This document shows, piece after piece, positions 35,885-44,126 of a stretch of DNA of 64,000 nucleotides; the first letter of the stretch is position 1, and each line of letters begins with the position of its first letter. The translations under genes were made by a program, and so were the position numbers. The notes below the pieces were generated by a model. That model ran no database searches, was not told the origin of the DNA, and was given only the letters and a program-made list of their open reading frames with translations. The stretch is from JAEUOS01 sp965279115 (GTDB lineage Bacteria; Pseudomonadota; Gammaproteobacteria; Burkholderiales; JAEUOS01). The stretch covers positions 496,001 through 560,000 of the forward strand of contig OZ257137.1 of assembly GCA_965279115.1 (NCBI GenBank), given 5' to 3'.

Positions 35885-36159
35885 CGCAGGGATGCTTTCA
35901 GGTAGGCGCTCCAGATTTCGCGCGCGGTCTCGAGCGGATTTTCGATCAGGCTGCGCCGGCGGTTGTCGTCATAGGCGCGCCGCTTGTCCGGGTCGGACAG
36001 CACTTCGTAGGCTTCCTGCAGTTCCTGGAAATCGGCCTGCGCCGACGCGTCCGGGTTGCGGTCGGGATGCAGCGCGGACGCCTTCTTCCGATAGGTGTTC
36101 CTGATTTCGGTCAGCGTCGCCGAGGGCGGCAGGCCGAAAATGCGGTAATAGTCCTTCAT
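35881..36159 (-). CDS. J-domain-only protein
   Basis: This is a 92-residue DnaJ-family protein made almost only of the J domain: DYYRIFGL at the start, the HPD tripeptide at H31-P32-D33, and helices III-IV with FQELQEAYEVLSDPDKRRAYD. J domains recruit Hsp70 and stimulate its ATPase. The glycine-rich, zinc-finger and client-binding regions of DnaJ are absent, so client choice must come from partners, plausibly the three downstream proteins. It is the first gene of the operon, about 206 bp after the molybdate receptor gene. A weak TTGTCA lies near 36297-36302 on this strand. No dnaK or grpE is near. Confidence 0.92.
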   Translation of the reverse strand: MKDYYRIFGLPPSATLTEIRNTYRKKASALHPDRNPDASAQADFQELQEAYEVLSDPDKRRAYDDNRRRSLIENPLETAREIWSAYLKASLR

Positions 36160-36365
36160 GGAGTTCCCGAGTGGTCGGCGCTTTGCATGGGTCGGCACGC
36201 AACGCCTGAGCGGTATGCGGCGCCAACCTGCCCGTCCAGGCCCGGATTTGGCGTCGGACGGGATGATCCGCCTTATTTGGGGGCGAATCCGGCGATTGAC
36301 AATGGCCGAAGGTGCAAGATTACCCGATCCGGCGGCCTGATCAGACCTTCGACCGCCCCACTACT

Positions 36366-37148
36366 TCAGCGTGTTGCAGCAAATCCCTGTTCGGCAAGGA
36401 TGGCCTGGCCCGCCGGTGAAAGCAGGAAGTCGCGAAAGCCCGCGCCAGCAGGTTTGAGGAGAGCCACGCCATAAGTTGCTTCCACCGCGAGCGACGCCGG
36501 GATTTCGACGCTACGCAGGCCCAGCACCTCTTTGCGCGCCAACACGGCATTAGTGCAGTAGGTCAGGAACACGTCCGCCGCGCCCTGTTCCATCAGGTAG
36601 CCATAGGCGGTGCGTCCGGCCGGCGTGGCTGGCGACCCGGGCCCGCCCACCAGTTGGCTGGCCTTGCCAGTGAGGCGCGCGAAAGCGCCCGGATTGATGC
36701 GTTCCGCCCTTTCAAACAGCATCCACGCGTAGTCACCGGCCGGATCGGCTTTGGGCGTGGACGTCGCCAGGCGCACGGCCGGATCGAGCAGTACCCCAAG
36801 CAGGGAATCCGGTGTCGCCGCCACCTTCGCCTGGGTCAGCGCACACAGGCGGTTTCTTGCGAACGGCCGGGCGTCGATCGCCATGCCGCGGGCGACCAGG
36901 GCTTGCGGATGCTCCGTATTGGCGGAAGCGAAAACATCGGCCGGTTCGCCACCGGCCAGGCGGTCACGCAGCAGCCCCGACGCGCCAAAGGTCAGATCGA
37001 CCCGGGGCCCCCCGGAAGCCTGAAACGCCCGCGCCACCGCGCCCATCGCTTCGCGCAGGCTGCCGGCGGCGAACACCTTCACACTTTCCTGCGACGATGC
37101 GCCAGCCGACATCAGGATCAGCAAGACGGCGACAAGGTGCGCAATCAT
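36366..37148 (-). CDS. ModA-like oxyanion-binding protein
   Basis: This 260-residue periplasmic receptor resembles molybdate-binding ModA. After a signal peptide (LVAVLLILMSAGASS) come the VFAAGSL strand-loop, FGASGLLRDRLAGGEPADVFASA and a later YAWMLFERAERINPG segment. It would bind molybdate, tungstate or a related oxyanion. Its ATG overlaps the tupA stop, so this operon encodes two different receptors for one permease. The C-terminal half (VFLTYCTNAVL) differs from E. coli ModA, so the exact ligand is uncertain. Confidence 0.82.
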   Translation of the reverse strand: MIAHLVAVLLILMSAGASSQESVKVFAAGSLREAMGAVARAFQASGGPRVDLTFGASGLLRDRLAGGEPADVFASANTEHPQALVARGMAIDARPFARNRLCALTQAKVAATPDSLLGVLLDPAVRLATSTPKADPAGDYAWMLFERAERINPGAFARLTGKASQLVGGPGSPATPAGRTAYGYLMEQGAADVFLTYCTNAVLARKEVLGLRSVEIPASLAVEATYGVALLKPAGAGFRDFLLSPAGQAILAEQGFAATR

Positions 37149-37975
37149 CGCCGGGCGTTGGGAAAGAACAACTGCTCGCCGCCGATCTTGTAGGCTGCGA
37201 TGGTCTGCTGCCCCTCCGGCGCGACCAGCCAGTCGATGAAGGCCTGGCCGAGGTCCTTTTTCACGTGAGGGTGCTTCGCCGGATTGACCAGCATGACCCC
37301 GTACTGGTTGAAAAGGCGTGTATCCCCTTGCACCACGATGTCGAGGTTGGCGCGGTTCTTGAACGACAGCCAGGTGCCGCGGTCGGCCAGGATGTAAGCA
37401 TTCATGGAGGAGGCGGTGTTGAGCGCCGGCCCCATGCCGGAGCCGGTCTCGCGATACCAGCCACCCTTGACCTTCTCGATTTCGAGTCCCGCAGCCCGCC
37501 AGTAGCGTACTTCAGCCGCGTGGGTGCCACTCTTGTCGGCGCGCGACACGAATGCCGCCTTGGCCGCCTCGATCTTCTTCAGGCCTTCCAGAATGTCCTT
37601 GCCGCCCGCCTTGGCGGGATCGGCCTTCGGGCCGATCAGGACGAAGTCGTTGTACATCACCTCCAGCCGGGGCCCGCCGAAACCGTCGGCAACGAATTTT
37701 TCCTCGGCCGGCTTGTCATGCACGAACACCACGTCGGCGTCGCCGCGGCGCCCCTGGTCGAGCGCCTGGCCGGTGCCGACCGCCACCACCCGCACCTTGA
37801 TCCCGGCTTTCTTTTCGAATGCCGGCAGCAGGTGGCCAAACAGGCCGCTCTGCTCGGTGGACGTGGTAGAAGCGACGACGATGAATTTTTCCTGTGCGGT
37901 CACAGGCAGATGCACGAGTGCGAAGGCTCCCACGGCGAGCGCCGCTGCGAGAAAGGTGCGTTTAGGGTTTGTCAT
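37145..37975 (-). CDS. tupA: tungstate ABC transporter binding protein
   Basis: This 276-residue receptor has a signal peptide (RTFLAAALAVGAFALVHL, ending VTAQ). The ASTTSTEQSGL motif that identifies TupA tungstate receptors follows, with a DADVVFVHDKPAEE segment and a RADKSGTHAAE ligand loop. TupA binds tungstate far more tightly than molybdate in characterised cases. It overlaps the ATPase gene upstream and the ModA-like gene downstream. Tungstate or molybdate would feed molybdopterin enzymes such as the hydroxylase encoded at 58867-62569. Confidence 0.9.
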   Translation of the reverse strand: MTNPKRTFLAAALAVGAFALVHLPVTAQEKFIVVASTTSTEQSGLFGHLLPAFEKKAGIKVRVVAVGTGQALDQGRRGDADVVFVHDKPAEEKFVADGFGGPRLEVMYNDFVLIGPKADPAKAGGKDILEGLKKIEAAKAAFVSRADKSGTHAAEVRYWRAAGLEIEKVKGGWYRETGSGMGPALNTASSMNAYILADRGTWLSFKNRANLDIVVQGDTRLFNQYGVMLVNPAKHPHVKKDLGQAFIDWLVAPEGQQTIAAYKIGGEQLFFPNARR

Positions 37976-38691
37976 GCGAGGTCTCCTTCAAGATAAGCCC
38001 GCGCCGGCCCGCTGGACGGGGCGGAGAAAAACATGGAAGCGACGGACTCTTCGGCGATGCGGCCGCGGTCCATGAATACGACATGTTCGGCGAAGCGCTT
38101 GGCGATGCCCCGGTGGTGCGTGACCAGCACGATGGCGACCCCGGAGGCGGCGATCTCGTGGATGATGCCTTCCACCGCGCGGGTGGCGCCGGGATCCAGG
38201 CTGGCGGTTGGTTCGTCGAGCAGCAGCACATCGGGTTCGAGCGACCACGCGCGCGCAAGCGCCACGCGTTGCTGTTCTCCGCCCGACAGCACACGCCCGG
38301 GCCGCCCGGCGAGGTGGGCCAGACCCACGCCGGCCAGGGCCAGTTGCGCCCGTTCTCGCAGGCGCGCCGTCGGCTCGTGGCGGTGGCGCACACTCTGCCG
38401 CAAGGCGTAGACGACGTTGTCCTCGACCGAACGGCGCAACAGCACCGGCCGCTGGAACACCATCGCGACCCGCGGAGGACGGCCGTCCACATGCGCCCAA
38501 GCAACCGCACCGGCGCTTGGCTTGAGCAAGCCGTGCAACACCCTGAGCAGGACACTCTTGCCTGCGCCATTGGGTCCCAGGATGGCGACGCGCTTGCGCG
38601 GCAGGATGGTGTCGATGCCGTCGAGCGCCCGGTGACCGCGCCCTTCGAACGAAAGGCCGATCAGGCGTACCAGTTCGTCGCGCTCAGCCAT
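37972..38691 (-). CDS. tupC: tungstate ABC transporter ATPase
   Basis: This 239-residue ABC ATPase has Walker A GPNGAGKS near residue 40, a Q-loop at VFQRPVLL, signature LSGGEQQRVALARA, Walker B ending LDEPTASLDPG, and a switch histidine in VTHHRG. It lacks the C-terminal molbindin domain of ModC, which fits TupC. ATG 38691 overlaps the permease gene by 8 bp. Longer frames exist but would run further into the permease. Confidence 0.9.
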   Translation of the reverse strand: MAERDELVRLIGLSFEGRGHRALDGIDTILPRKRVAILGPNGAGKSVLLRVLHGLLKPSAGAVAWAHVDGRPPRVAMVFQRPVLLRRSVEDNVVYALRQSVRHRHEPTARLRERAQLALAGVGLAHLAGRPGRVLSGGEQQRVALARAWSLEPDVLLLDEPTASLDPGATRAVEGIIHEIAASGVAIVLVTHHRGIAKRFAEHVVFMDRGRIAEESVASMFFSAPSSGPARAYLEGDLA

Positions 38692-39388
38692 AGCGCCGCA
38701 CCGACCACTCGCGAACCGCGTAGGCAAGGCCGTTCAAGCCCAGCACGATGGCCAGCAGGATCAACCCCAGCGCGAGCGCCAGCGGCAGATCGCCCTTGCT
38801 GGTTTCCAGCGCGATGGCGGTGGTCATCACCCGTGTGACGCCGTCGATATTGCCGCCTACGATCATCACCGCACCGACCTCGGCCATGGCGCGCCCCAGG
38901 CCGGCCAGGAGCACCGTGACCAGTGAAAAGCGCGTATCCCAGATCAGGGTCAGCGCCGCCCCGAAACCGCTGACCCCGAGCGAGCGCAACTGCTCCTCGT
39001 ATTCGCGCCAGGCGTCCTCGATGACCTGGCGCGACAGCGCGGCAACGATGGGCGCAATGAGCAGGAACTGCGCGATCACCATGGCGCCCGGCGTGAACAG
39101 CAAGCCCAGCGGGCCCAGCGGCCCGGCACGTGACAGCAGCAGGTAGACGACCAATCCCACCACCACCGGCGGCAGGCCCATGGCGGCGTTGAGCGTGACG
39201 ATGACCAGGCGCCGGCCCGGAAAGCGCCCGACCGCGACTGCAGCGCCGGCAAGACAGCCAGCCACCGCCGCCAGCGCCATCGCCGTCAGGCTGACCTGCA
39301 GGCTCAGGAATATGATGGCCCAAAGCCGCGCATCGCCGGCGGTGGCGAGCGCGAGCGCGCCATGGAGGCTCTCGCCGATCCAGTTCAA
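38684..39388 (-). CDS. tupB: tungstate ABC transporter permease
   Basis: This permease of about 234 residues has five or six helices and the EAA-like cytoplasmic loop (EYEEQLRSLGVSGFGA) that contacts the ATPase. Segments such as MGLPPVVVGLVVYLLLSRAGPLG and GRAMAEVGAVMIVGGNIDG match TupB. No ATG is available at the expected position; a TTG at 39388 with GGAG four bases ahead is the best start, giving the family length. Upstream in-frame sequence is arginine-rich and overlaps the divergent promoter, so I excluded it. Confidence 0.85.
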   Translation of the reverse strand: MNWIGESLHGALALATAGDARLWAIIFLSLQVSLTAMALAAVAGCLAGAAVAVGRFPGRRLVIVTLNAAMGLPPVVVGLVVYLLLSRAGPLGPLGLLFTPGAMVIAQFLLIAPIVAALSRQVIEDAWREYEEQLRSLGVSGFGAALTLIWDTRFSLVTVLLAGLGRAMAEVGAVMIVGGNIDGVTRVMTTAIALETSKGDLPLALALGLILLAIVLGLNGLAYAVREWSVRRYG

Positions 39389-39497
39389 TATGCTCCGATC
39401 CGGGGGAAAATTGCGAAAAGAAGACGCGATGCGCGCACGCCTTACCCGGCCCGCGATGCGTAGGCCACAATGGTAGCCGTGGCGTCGAATTCGCCCA

Positions 39498-39517
39498 ATA
39501 TGAAATAACTTGCATAT
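39498..39517. promoter_or_regulatory. possible TupR/ModE operator
   Basis: ATATG and CATAT flank ten bases in the 127-bp divergent region, and the right arm overlaps the start codon of the ModE-like gene. AT-rich inverted repeats with this spacing resemble ModE-type sites. The position would repress the regulator itself and could also affect tupB. Confidence 0.35.
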
Positions 39518-40631
39518 GCTGCGCATCAAGCTTGACTACAGTTTCAGCCGCACCGACCAGACGGCGCCCGGGGCCGCGACCCACCTGGACAACCCGTTGT
39601 TCACCCTGCTTTCGGCAATCCGGCAAACGGGTTCCATCGGCAAGGCCGCCAAAAGCACGGGCTATTCCTATCGCCACGTGTGGGGCGAGCTGAAACGCTG
39701 GGAAACCGAACTCGGGCACGAACTGATCGTCTGGGAAAAGGGCCGCCGGGCGCGCCTGACACCGTTTGGCGAGAAGCTTTTGTGGGCGGAGGAACACACC
39801 CGCGCGCGCATCGGGCCGCAAATCCAGAGCCTTGCGTCGGAGCTTGAAAGCGCCTTCGCCGTCGCCTTCGACGACCGCGCCCATGTGCTTACCGCGCAGG
39901 CAAGCCACGACCTCGCGCTGCCCCTGCTGAAGGAGCGACTTGCCGGTACCGGCGTGCATCTGGACCTGCAATATTGCGGCAGCCTCGACGCCCTTGCGGC
40001 GCTTTCTGCCGGCACATGCCTCCTGGCCGGCTTCCATGTCAGCGACGACCATGGCCCCGGTTCGTTGACCGCGAAGGCCTTCAAGCGACACCTGGTGCCA
40101 GGCAGGCACAAGTTGATCGACTTCGCCGGGCGCCGCCAGGGATTGATGGTCGCCAGCGGCAACCCGAAAGCCATCACCCGCCTTGCCGACCTGAAACGCG
40201 GCGGCGTCCGCTTCGTCAACCGGCAACGCGGCTCCGGCACCCGCGTGGAAATCGAGCAGTTGTTTGCCGCGCAGGGCATAGACGCCGCGCAGGTGGCGGG
40301 ATTCGCGGACGAGGAATCGACCCATCTCGCGGTGGCCACGGCCGTGGCCTCGGGCACGGCCGACGCCGGCTTCGGCATCGAAGCCGCGGCGCTGCGCTAC
40401 GGATTGGGCTTTGTGCCGCTCATCACCGAGCACTACTACCTGGCCTGCCTGAAGGAGACGCTGGACCATCCGGCGGTCGCCTCGCTGATCGGCGTGCTGG
40501 CCGGTGCACAATGGCGCGCCGACGCCGCGACCCTGCCGGGTTACACCCTGAGCGAACCCGGGGCGGTGGTTTCACTCACGCGTGCGTTGCCCTGGTACCG
40601 ATACCGTACCCGCAAGCATCCAACCGGCTGA
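39516..40631 (+). CDS. ModE-like/TupR transcriptional regulator with binding-protein domain
   Basis: This 371-residue regulator has an N-terminal winged helix of the ModE/LysR type (AIRQTGSIGKAAKSTGYSYRHVWGELKRWE). A periplasmic-binding-protein-like C-terminal domain of about 250 residues follows (HDLALPLLKERL, NRQRGSGTRVEIEQL, ADAGFGIEAAALRYGLGFVPL). It has no molbindin domain, unlike E. coli ModE, so it must sense its ligand through the binding-protein fold. It is divergent from tupB and probably regulates it. ATG 39516 is preferred to a TTG six bases earlier. Confidence 0.88.
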   Translation: MLRIKLDYSFSRTDQTAPGAATHLDNPLFTLLSAIRQTGSIGKAAKSTGYSYRHVWGELKRWETELGHELIVWEKGRRARLTPFGEKLLWAEEHTRARIGPQIQSLASELESAFAVAFDDRAHVLTAQASHDLALPLLKERLAGTGVHLDLQYCGSLDALAALSAGTCLLAGFHVSDDHGPGSLTAKAFKRHLVPGRHKLIDFAGRRQGLMVASGNPKAITRLADLKRGGVRFVNRQRGSGTRVEIEQLFAAQGIDAAQVAGFADEESTHLAVATAVASGTADAGFGIEAAALRYGLGFVPLITEHYYLACLKETLDHPAVASLIGVLAGAQWRADAATLPGYTLSEPGAVVSLTRALPWYRYRTRKHPTG

Positions 40632-40670
40632 TCGGAAGATCCGCACTTCAGAGCGAAAGGACGTCATGTC

Positions 40671-41669
40671 ATGAAAGCGTTGCACTGCACGCACTGGGGA
40701 GGCTACAAGGCGCTGGAATACACCGACGTGCCGCCTCCGGCGCTTCTTCCGGGCTGCGTGCGCATCGCCGTGCACTACGCCACCATCACACTCGGGCAGG
40801 TGCTGGTGGTGGCGGGCAAGTACCAGCGCAAGCCACCACTGCCCTTTGTGCCCGGCACCGAGGCGTCCGGGATCATCACCGAAGTTGCGGCGGATGTATC
40901 CGGCTTTCGCGTCGGCGATCGTGTCGCGGCACTGCTCGACTGGGGCGGGTTCGGCGAAGAAGCCATCGCCACGGCGGAAACCGTATGGCATATTCCCGAC
41001 GCGATCGACCTGGCGATCGCCTGCACCGTGCCCGGCACCTACGGCACCGCGTATGCGTCGCTGCACTGGCGCGCCGGCATCCGGCCCGGCCACAAGGTGC
41101 TGGTGATCGGCGCCGCCGGCGGGGTCGGGATTCCCGCCATCGAGGTCGCCGCCCAGGCCGGCGCGCACGTCGTCGCGGTGGCGCGCACCGCGGAGCGGCT
41201 CGAACTGGCCCGCGCGCACGGCGCCCATGAATGCATGCTCAATGACACGCCGGACCTGGGCCGGGCGATCAAGGCGCGCACCGGCGGCATCGACATCGTC
41301 TTCGACCCGGTCGGCGGCGACATGTTCGAAGCGGCCTTGCGCTGCACGGTCCCGGAAGGAAAAATTCTCCTTATCGGATTCGCCGGCGGAACCGTGCCGC
41401 AGATTCCCGCCAACATCCTGCTGGTGAAGAACATCGACGTGATCGGCTTCAATTTCGGGCTCTACACGGGCTGGACGCCGGATGACGAACGCAAGCGTTT
41501 CGCGCCGCGCCTGCGCGAGCTCATGCGCATGATCTGCGACGGCATCATCGCCGGCGACTTCCGCCCGGTAACCACCATGACCTGGCCGCTGGCGCGCTAC
41601 ATCGAGGCGTTTGACGCGCTGGTGGGGCGCCAGACCGTCGGCCGGGTGGTCCTGAAAATCCGCGACTGA
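40671..41669 (+). CDS. NADPH:quinone oxidoreductase-like MDR protein
   Basis: This 332-residue medium-chain reductase has no structural zinc lobe. It carries the GROES-like VPPPALLPGCVRIAVHYATI start, the PFVPGTEASG motif and an IGAAGGVG nucleotide turn near residue 147. The fold and motifs fit Qor-type enzymes that reduce quinones or enones. It starts 39 bp after the ModE-like gene, preceded by AAAGGA, so it may share that transcript. It converges on a Bug gene 18 bp away. The substrate is not readable. Confidence 0.88.
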   Translation: MKALHCTHWGGYKALEYTDVPPPALLPGCVRIAVHYATITLGQVLVVAGKYQRKPPLPFVPGTEASGIITEVAADVSGFRVGDRVAALLDWGGFGEEAIATAETVWHIPDAIDLAIACTVPGTYGTAYASLHWRAGIRPGHKVLVIGAAGGVGIPAIEVAAQAGAHVVAVARTAERLELARAHGAHECMLNDTPDLGRAIKARTGGIDIVFDPVGGDMFEAALRCTVPEGKILLIGFAGGTVPQIPANILLVKNIDVIGFNFGLYTGWTPDDERKRFAPRLRELMRMICDGIIAGDFRPVTTMTWPLARYIEAFDALVGRQTVGRVVLKIRD

Positions 41670-41687
41670 AGTCGCCGCTGCGCCCGA

Positions 41688-42656
41688 TTACTCAGGCTCG
41701 ATGCCGGCGTCCTTGATGCGCTTTCCCCAGCCCACCAGCTGGGCGTTCACGAACACAGCCAGCTCGTCGGGCGTGCTGGGCGTGACGTCGGCTGAAAAGC
41801 TGGCAATGCGCTCGCGGATTTCCGGTTTGGCGAGCGACTTGCGCACTTCCGCGCTGAGCCGCGCCACGATCTCCGGCGGCGTGCCGGCAGGGGCGAACAT
41901 CGCCACCCAGGCCACCAGTTCAAAGCCCGCCAGCGCGGGGGTCTCGGCCATGGTCGGCAGCGATGGCATCTGGCCAAAGCGCTTTTCGCTGGAGACCGCC
42001 AGCGCGCGCAATTTGCCGGAATTGACCAGCGCCTGCCCGGCTGCCATGTCGGTCACCGCGTAGGTGATCTGCTCGCCCATCAGGTCGGTCATGGCCTGCG
42101 GCGAACCCTTGTAGGGCGTGGCGATCACGTCGATCCCCGCCGCCTTGGCAAAAGCGGCGCCGGTGACCTGCCCGATGCTGTTGCCATAGCCGTACGAAAC
42201 CTTTCCGGGGCGCGCCTTGGCATAGGCGATCAGTTCGGACAAGCTCGTCACCGGCAGCTTGGGATTGACCGCCACGATCACCGGTATGGTCATGATGCCG
42301 GACACCGGTGCAAAGTCCTTCACGGGGTCGTAACTGAGCTTCTTGAAGAGGTGCGGATTGGCCGAGTGCGAGGTATTGGTGGTGACCAGCAGCGTGTAGC
42401 CGTCGGGCGCCGCCTTGGCGACCGCTTCGGCGCCGATGCGCGCGGATGCGCCCGCCTTGTTGTCGATGGTGAAGCTTTGGCCCAGGGCGCCGCGCAGCTC
42501 GTCGGCCATCAGGCGGGCGGCGATGTCGGTGGCGCTGCCGGCCGCGAAAGGCACGACGATGCGCACCGGGCGGTTAGGGTAGGACTGACCGAAGGCCGGG
42601 GCCAAGGTCGCCAGGCAAGTAACGATCAGGGCAGCGGAAACTGACCAGCGCTTCAT
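41688..42656 (-). CDS. Bug/TctC-family periplasmic receptor
   Basis: This is a 322-residue receptor with a signal peptide (MKRWSVSAALIVTCLATLAP, ending AFGQ), the strand SYPNRPVRIVVPFAAGS, PDGYTLLVTTN near residue 95 and the IATPYKGSPQA loop. GGAGAAATC precedes ATG 42656. It is flanked by a convergent quinone oxidoreductase gene and, 77 bp upstream, by the BTAD-type regulator gene on the same strand. The ligand is unknown. Confidence 0.92.
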   Translation of the reverse strand: MKRWSVSAALIVTCLATLAPAFGQSYPNRPVRIVVPFAAGSATDIAARLMADELRGALGQSFTIDNKAGASARIGAEAVAKAAPDGYTLLVTTNTSHSANPHLFKKLSYDPVKDFAPVSGIMTIPVIVAVNPKLPVTSLSELIAYAKARPGKVSYGYGNSIGQVTGAAFAKAAGIDVIATPYKGSPQAMTDLMGEQITYAVTDMAAGQALVNSGKLRALAVSSEKRFGQMPSLPTMAETPALAGFELVAWVAMFAPAGTPPEIVARLSAEVRKSLAKPEIRERIASFSADVTPSTPDELAVFVNAQLVGWGKRIKDAGIEPE

Positions 42657-42733
42657 GATTTCTCCTTTGCGGCGCGCCATCCGGCACCGCCTTCTTGCAT
42701 GCATCGCGGCGATTATGCCGCGATTGGACCGAA

Positions 42734-43531
42734 TCAATCGCGACCCGGCGTTTGCCCTTGCAGGATGCGCCTTTGCAGCGACTGGGTCGCCGCCCCGGGC
42801 GAAGCGCCCAGTTCTTCGCGCAGGACGCGGCGCAATTGTTCGTAGACCATCAGGGCCTCGCCGGTATTGTCGCGATGGGCCAGCGCCTGCATCAGGAAGC
42901 GGTAGCCGCTTTCGCGAAACGGTGCCAGTTCGATGAGCTGGCGCGCGGAGCGTTCCGCGGCGGCCAGTTCCGGCCCGCCCAGCCCCAGGCCGCTGGCGGC
43001 GACGCAATCATGGGCGCGTACCAGGATGTCCTCAAGCTTGCGCCGCTCCTCGGCGATCCAGGGCGCGTCATATCCGGGCATGAAGGCACGTGCGGCGATA
43101 TGCAGTGCAACCCGCGCCGGTCCCCAGGCGCGGGTCCATTCCCCCTGGGCGACCGCGGACTCCCCGCGATGCAATCCTTCCCCGGCGGCTTCGACATCGA
43201 TCCAGACATTCGCCGGCAGGGCCAGGCGAATATCCTGCTTTCCGGCGAGCGCGCTCGCGCCAAGGCAGCGACGCAGCTTGGCCAGCAGCGCGGCCAGCGC
43301 CGACTCGGCCGCCGCGGGCGGCGCGTCCGGCCACAACACGTCCAGCAGTTCGGCACGCGGGGTGGTGCGCAACCGGCGCAACACCAGGAAAGCGAACAAC
43401 ATGCGTCCCTGCCGCCCCGGCAGCCCTTCCTCGACGCGCCTGCCTTCGAGCCGGGCAGTCAGCCGCCCGCACAGGTGGATGCGGTTTTCCCCGTGTTGCG
43501 CCAAGGTTTCGCCAAGGTTTTGGTCCGCCAT
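42734..43531 (-). CDS. SARP/BTAD-type transcriptional regulator
   Basis: This 265-residue regulator has an OmpR-type winged helix at about residues 15-90 (GRMLFAFLVLRRLRTTPRAELLDVLWPD, then ALAALLAKLRRCLG). A bacterial transcriptional activator domain of helical repeats ends with EALMVYEQLRRVLREELGASPG. This is the minimal SARP layout known from actinobacterial antibiotic regulators (AfsR and ActII-ORF4 type), here without ATPase domains. It is divergent from DUF1059 and DsrE genes with only 43 bp between starts. ATG 43531 was chosen; ATG 43540 is also possible. Confidence 0.85.
   Translation of the reverse strand: MADQNLGETLAQHGENRIHLCGRLTARLEGRRVEEGLPGRQGRMLFAFLVLRRLRTTPRAELLDVLWPDAPPAAAESALAALLAKLRRCLGASALAGKQDIRLALPANVWIDVEAAGEGLHRGESAVAQGEWTRAWGPARVALHIAARAFMPGYDAPWIAEERRKLEDILVRAHDCVAASGLGLGGPELAAAERSARQLIELAPFRESGYRFLMQALAHRDNTGEALMVYEQLRRVLREELGASPGAATQSLQRRILQGQTPGRD
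43499..43520 (+). promoter_or_regulatory. perfect 11-bp tandem repeat, probable SARP operator
   Basis: CGCCAAGGTTT occurs twice head to tail. It lies inside the first codons of the regulator gene but in different reading frames, so protein sequence does not explain the identity. A CATAAT at 43538-43543 is 17 bp to the right, which places the second copy over the -35 position of a promoter for the DUF1059 gene. SARP regulators bind 11-bp direct repeats in this position. Confidence 0.55.
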
Positions 43532-43574
43532 GCTGCGCATAATAGGGTCATATTCTTTTTTTACGGAGGTTGCC

Positions 43575-43736
43575 ATGGGCAAGCTGATCAATTGTGAATG
43601 CGGGCAGGTGGTGCGCGGCAAATCCGATGACGAACTGGTGGCCGCCGCCAGCGAGCACGTGCAGCGCGACCACCCTGAACTGGTGGGCAAGCTCACCCGC
43701 GACGACATCCTAGCGATGTCGGAAGAAGAAGAATAG
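43575..43736 (+). CDS. DUF1059 small protein
   Basis: This 53-residue protein begins MGKLINCECGQVVRGKSDDELVA, the DUF1059 pattern with a CxC pair (C7, C9), a histidine pair further on (EHVQRDHPEL) and an acidic end. The cysteines and histidines could bind a metal ion. ACGGAGG lies ahead of the ATG. It is followed 24 bp later by a DsrE-like gene and faces the BTAD regulator. The family has no established function that I know of. Confidence 0.85.
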   Translation: MGKLINCECGQVVRGKSDDELVAAASEHVQRDHPELVGKLTRDDILAMSEEEE

Positions 43737-43760
43737 GCGCATTCCTCACGCAAAGGACCA

Positions 43761-44126
43761 ATGATGGCCAATATCCTGGTGCATGCCACCCACGGCCCGG
43801 AGAACCCGACCCGCGCCGCGCTCGCCTTCCTGGTGGCAAAGGCCGCCGCCGCGGAGGGGCACAAGGTCACGATGTTCCTGGCCGGCGACGCGGCGCAGTT
43901 GCTGCGCGATGCGGTGCTGGACAATCTGGCGGGTTTGGGTACGGGTCGCCTGCGCGAGCATTTCGACGCGCTGGTCGCCGCCGGCGCACGCTTCTACGTA
44001 TCCGGCATGTCGGCGCAAACGCGCGGCATCTCCGAGTCGGATATCGCCGGCAAGCCTGCGGAATTCGCCCTTCCCCAGGTATTGATCCGGCTTTCGCTGG
44101 AACACGATCGGATGTTCAACTACTAG
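43761..44126 (+). CDS. DsrE-family protein
   Basis: This 121-residue protein has the DsrE/DsrF-like alpha/beta fold: ANILVHATHGPENPTRAALAFLVAKAAAAEGHKVTMFLAGDAAQLL is the classic first strand-helix-strand unit, broken here by the GPENP turn. Members of this fold carry sulfur as persulfide or act as peroxiredoxin-like subunits. I see no cysteine in the protein, so sulfur transfer by this chain alone is unlikely. AAAGGA precedes the ATG at 43761; ATG 43764 is equivalent. It probably forms one transcript with the DUF1059 gene. Confidence 0.85.
   Translation: MMANILVHATHGPENPTRAALAFLVAKAAAAEGHKVTMFLAGDAAQLLRDAVLDNLAGLGTGRLREHFDALVAAGARFYVSGMSAQTRGISESDIAGKPAEFALPQVLIRLSLEHDRMFNY

Noticed and set aside
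36274..36302. Promoter for the J-protein operon (TTGTCA with CAAATA or AAATAA)
   Set aside because: The -35 is fair but no -10 at 17 bp is convincing, so I mention it only in the gene entry.
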